Part shown: positions 61,893-64,000 of the stretch, piece after piece
How positions within the stretch are numbered: position 1 is the first letter of the stretch
How the letters are laid out: each line of letters begins with the position of its first letter
NCBI GenBank assembly: GCA_019614645.1
Contig: JABWDB010000016.1
Span: 6,095,501-6,159,500, forward strand
Direction: 5' to 3'
Source of the DNA: Stratiolaelaps scimitus
Taxonomy: Eukaryota; Arthropoda; Arachnida; Mesostigmata; Laelapidae
DNA: 64,000 nucleotides
The notes under the pieces: model-generated
What the model saw: only the letters and a program-made list of their open reading frames with translations
The model's database searches: none
Told to the model about the DNA's origin: nothing
Translations under genes and position numbers: made by a program

Positions 61893-61995
61893 GCACCGGC
61901 TGCGCGGGTTCGATACCCATCGATGTATATTTGCATTTAGGGGTCCATTTGCGGAAGCAATACCGTGGACGCTAAAGTCAGCCCGAAAAGGTAAA
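61893..61995 (+). repeat. dispersed SINE-like repeat, uninterrupted copy in unit 2
   Basis: CACCGGCTGCGCGGGTTCGA, then CATTTAGGGGTCC, then ATACCGTGGACGCTAAAGTC and AGCCCGAAAAGG. This is the intact-order counterpart of the LINE-split copy in unit 1. Confidence 0.7.
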
Positions 61996-62142
61996 GGTAA
62001 AGGTTTAATGGTTTATTGAAGGAGCTGCAATTTTACAATGCTTAAGCTCTCTTATATGTCACACGTTTGGTATTAATTAGGAAAAGTAAACACCTCTGTT
62101 GTTCCGCAACGACAAAGCTAGGTCCTGCCAGCCTCTCCGCCG

Positions 62143-62925
62143 TTGCATTATGGTAATTGTGGGAAATGGTTTACGCCGTGTGCGTGCCGCGCGGGAGGGC
62201 GATGCCTCCGGAGGACCTGCCGAGTGTCCGGCCGCCCAGGAGAGCGAAGCCTGGAGCGGCCGACGACGTTGATGCTAGGGAGGTCGTGCTGCCTGCTGAC
62301 GATGCGCCCTTCAGGGAGCAGCGTACGAAGGGCGCCAAGCGTCGCGCGGGCCGTGCAACGCGCGCACTTCGGGTTGGCATCCACTCGAGCCCTCACTTGT
62401 TGGTTAAGGTGATGGTCCGTGGCTGGGCGGTTGAAGCCGGCGGGCCTTTCCCTCCCTTCGAGCAGGGCCAGATGCTCGTCCTATTCAAGAGTGCTCATGA
62501 GGCTCTCCCGAGCTGCACTCCAGCTCTGTGGGGCCGACGGGCTCATATTTGGGCGCCCACCCTGGAGGTCACCCGCAAGGCGATGTCGCTAACGACCCTC
62601 GGCCGCATCCCGGTGTTCACTCACAGTTCGGGCTCTCGAGTACCAAGGCCCGCATTACGAATGTCTGCGGCCTTCATCGATGCCGAGATTCTGGCTGAAC
62701 ACGCGTCACTTCCGTCCGCCGTCTCCCCGCCGCGCCGGGTCTGGTTCGCCTCTCGCCAGGGCCTGTCTTGCTCACCTTCAGCGGGCCGCCTCCCCCCTCG
62801 GTGTTCCTCGGCTACCGGTCCCACCCGCTCGCCCCCGAACCGGACCGCCCACCGTTGTGCTTTAACTGCTGCCGGACGAGTCACATCGCATTCATTGATT
62901 CGCTCAATGAACAAAAGTAGCTTCA
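62143..62925 (+). mobile_element. LINE ORF1-like fragment, frameshifted
   Basis: A GC-rich block with a long open frame (62157 onward, 283 codons), but the recognisable part lies in another frame. There LTFSGPPPPSVFLGYRSHPL leads into RPPLCFNCCRTSHIAFI, the pre-zinc-knuckle and CCHC knuckle of non-LTR ORF1/Gag-like proteins (GY---V-P--P-P--CF-C---GH). The last Cys of the knuckle is lost. Frameshifts and the missing RT ORF mark it as dead. It separates peptide units 2 and 3. Confidence 0.6.
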
Positions 62926-63049
62926 GGGTAGAGTGGAGAAACGAGTGTTATATCGCTGGATTCGTATTGCAGTACGGATATACTACGTACAGTAAAATCG
63001 AGAAATGATTACAGATCCAGGTTTGATCTTCTAGCTTTTGCTCATGTTG

Positions 63050-63208
63050 TGCTGCAAATACTTACTCGCCAAAGAAAATGGAATGTCGAGGGAAATGGGG
63101 AATGCTGCAAATACCTACTCGCCAAAGAAAATGGAATGTCGAGGGAAATGGGGAATGCTGCAAATACCTACTCGCCAAAGAAAATGGAATGTCGAGGGAA
63201 ATGGGGAA
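63050..63208. repeat. 53-bp tandem repeat, three units
   Basis: Three adjacent 53-base units (63050-63102, 63103-63155, 63156-63208) beginning TGCTGCAAATACYTACTCGC, almost identical. The period is not a multiple of three, so the open frames across it shift between units; this is a minisatellite, not a protein repeat. Confidence 0.9.
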
Positions 63209-63625
63209 TGTCATGGAATGTCACTCCCTCGAATCGTTTTATCTAATCTAGCTGCATTTCGTGAAGGATTACCGTATCGAGTAAACCTATGCTCACACAG
63301 TTACCGCAGTTACATGACGCAATGCAGCTATAAGACTTGGTGAAGGTGATATAACCGGTGCAGCTCGTGTTCTCTGCTGTTGAGATACGTACGGGGATGA
63401 CAGTCTTCCTACTAGCATCCACCTGTACAATCTAACTTTCAACTAGTTTCCTGCAGATCATGGAACGGAACATGCTTACCTCAGGTGGCATGGAATCTGC
63501 AATCCATGGTACCCAACTAGCAACCCGATCGAATAATAGCCATTTCATGCGCTATGCCCTTATAATACGATTACGGAATAATTACAAAACAGCAGGTGAA
63601 TTTGATCCAGGAATGCTATGTGTTA
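63209..63625. other. spacer between LINE fragment and peptide copy 3
   Basis: No gene or repeat recognised. Confidence 0.5.
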
Positions 63626-64000
63626 GTTGAATGAGGTAGCAAGCTTCAGAATATTGCGTTGCAGTGTTCGGACCTACGTCGCATATTTCCGTGGGATGAC
63701 GGTCACAATCTGCCCTCGCAATGGCAACTGCAAATGGTCGTGGATGATCGGCCGAGTATTATCTCCCTAGACAACAGAATTCGTGTAATTTGCACTCATA
63801 GGCCAATCTGCGTATAGTTCCATTGGGGCAACGGGAGGAACAGTACCCTCCATTTTCAGAGCAAATAAATCCTTCATGGTGGGGTGTGCAGCAGCGGACG
63901 CGTGGTGGACAATCTTCAGCATCGTCAGTTCTAGAGAAACCCTCAGGACAATTCCCTGGTGAACAAAAACCTCTATGATCCCGGCAGTTGAAGTTCCGAC
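63626..64000. repeat. tandem duplication unit 3 (cut by window end)
   Basis: From GAGGTAGCAAGCTTCAGAAT this resembles 60977 onward in unit 2 and the 3' flank of copy 1, including the conserved GATCGGCCGAG block just past the peptide stop codon. Confidence 0.65.
63759..64000 (-). CDS. secreted peptide with two tandem beta-defensin-like domains (copy 3, 5' end outside)
   Basis: Open from the window edge to TAA at 63759, with no start inside the window. The visible 80 residues hold two six-Cys domains. Domain 1, starting CRDHRGFCSPGNC, has spacing C-x6-C-x4-C-x12-C-x5-CC. The linker is TPHHEGFI. Domain 2, starting CSENGGYCSSRC, has C-x6-C-x3-C-x11-C-x5-CC and ends CCLGR-stop. Domain 1 aligns with the single domain of copies 1 and 2, so the missing part should be the same signal peptide. 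Two tandem beta-defensin folds in one secreted protein is the architecture of tick carboxypeptidase inhibitor, whose C-terminal tail blocks the enzyme; here the tail is only Leu-Gly-Arg. Antimicrobial activity is the alternative. Confidence 0.72.
   Translation of the reverse strand, partial: RNFNCRDHRGFCSPGNCPEGFSRTDDAEDCPPRVRCCTPHHEGFICSENGGYCSSRCPNGTIRRLAYECKLHEFCCLGR

Larger units (their letters stand above)
59940..61995. repeat. tandem duplication unit 2
   Basis: Homologous to 57389-59470, including the non-coding block (GTGACGTCCTTTCCGCTTTG at its start), the peptide gene and upstream SINE-like head. It differs by the lack of the LINE and the presence of a fold-back element at 60608-60754. 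Confidence 0.75.

Noticed and set aside
63050..63208. CRISPR-like array
   Set aside because: Direct 53-bp tandem repeats without spacers in an animal genome; a minisatellite.

Overview
This is a stretch of an animal nuclear genome, not a bacterial one. Genes are broken into short exons with GT-AG borders, intergenic DNA is moderately AT-rich and full of (AT)n microsatellites, and fragments of SINE-like and non-LTR (LINE) elements are scattered through it. An arthropod, most likely a parasitiform mite or tick relative, fits best: the right-hand peptides carry the beta-defensin-like cysteine spacing that, in a two-domain form, is known from the tick carboxypeptidase inhibitor. The species assignment is inference.

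Layout. 1-11 kb: mostly non-coding, with a polyQ/polyL-type CTG/TTG repeat, a CpG-rich patch, one possible minus-strand terminal exon (705-915) and two strong hairpins (8.8 and 11.0 kb). 12.0-15.8 kb: an eight-exon minus-strand gene for an MFS transporter of the FLVCR family; every intron phase matches and the reading frame closes with a stop. 16-38 kb: long, largely featureless AT-rich DNA with a few unconfirmed small ORFs and a CpG patch at 31.5 kb. 38-40.6 kb: CpG- and trinucleotide-rich DNA that looks like a promoter/5' UTR and leads to a start codon at 40539. 40.5-46.7 kb: four phase-compatible plus-strand exons encoding an acidic, Ser-rich, unrecognised protein N-terminus. 51.1-56.7 kb: seven phase-compatible plus-strand exons encoding a divergent phospholipid scramblase-like protein of 311 residues; the acidic exons may be a long N-terminal isoform of it. 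57.4-64 kb: tandem duplication units of about 2.4-2.5 kb, each carrying a minus-strand gene for a small secreted cysteine-rich peptide, interrupted by SINE, LINE and fold-back insertions.

Main point of interest. The right edge holds three tandem paralogues with C-x6-C-x3/5-C-x11/12-C-x5-CC spacing. The edge copy has two such domains in tandem. The middle copy has one domain plus a frameshifted remnant of the second. The left copy has one domain followed by a tail that resembles the end of domain two. This looks like a young, rearranging family of secreted defence or protease-inhibitor peptides. The transporter and scramblase are ordinary membrane-protein genes with no evident functional link to the peptides.
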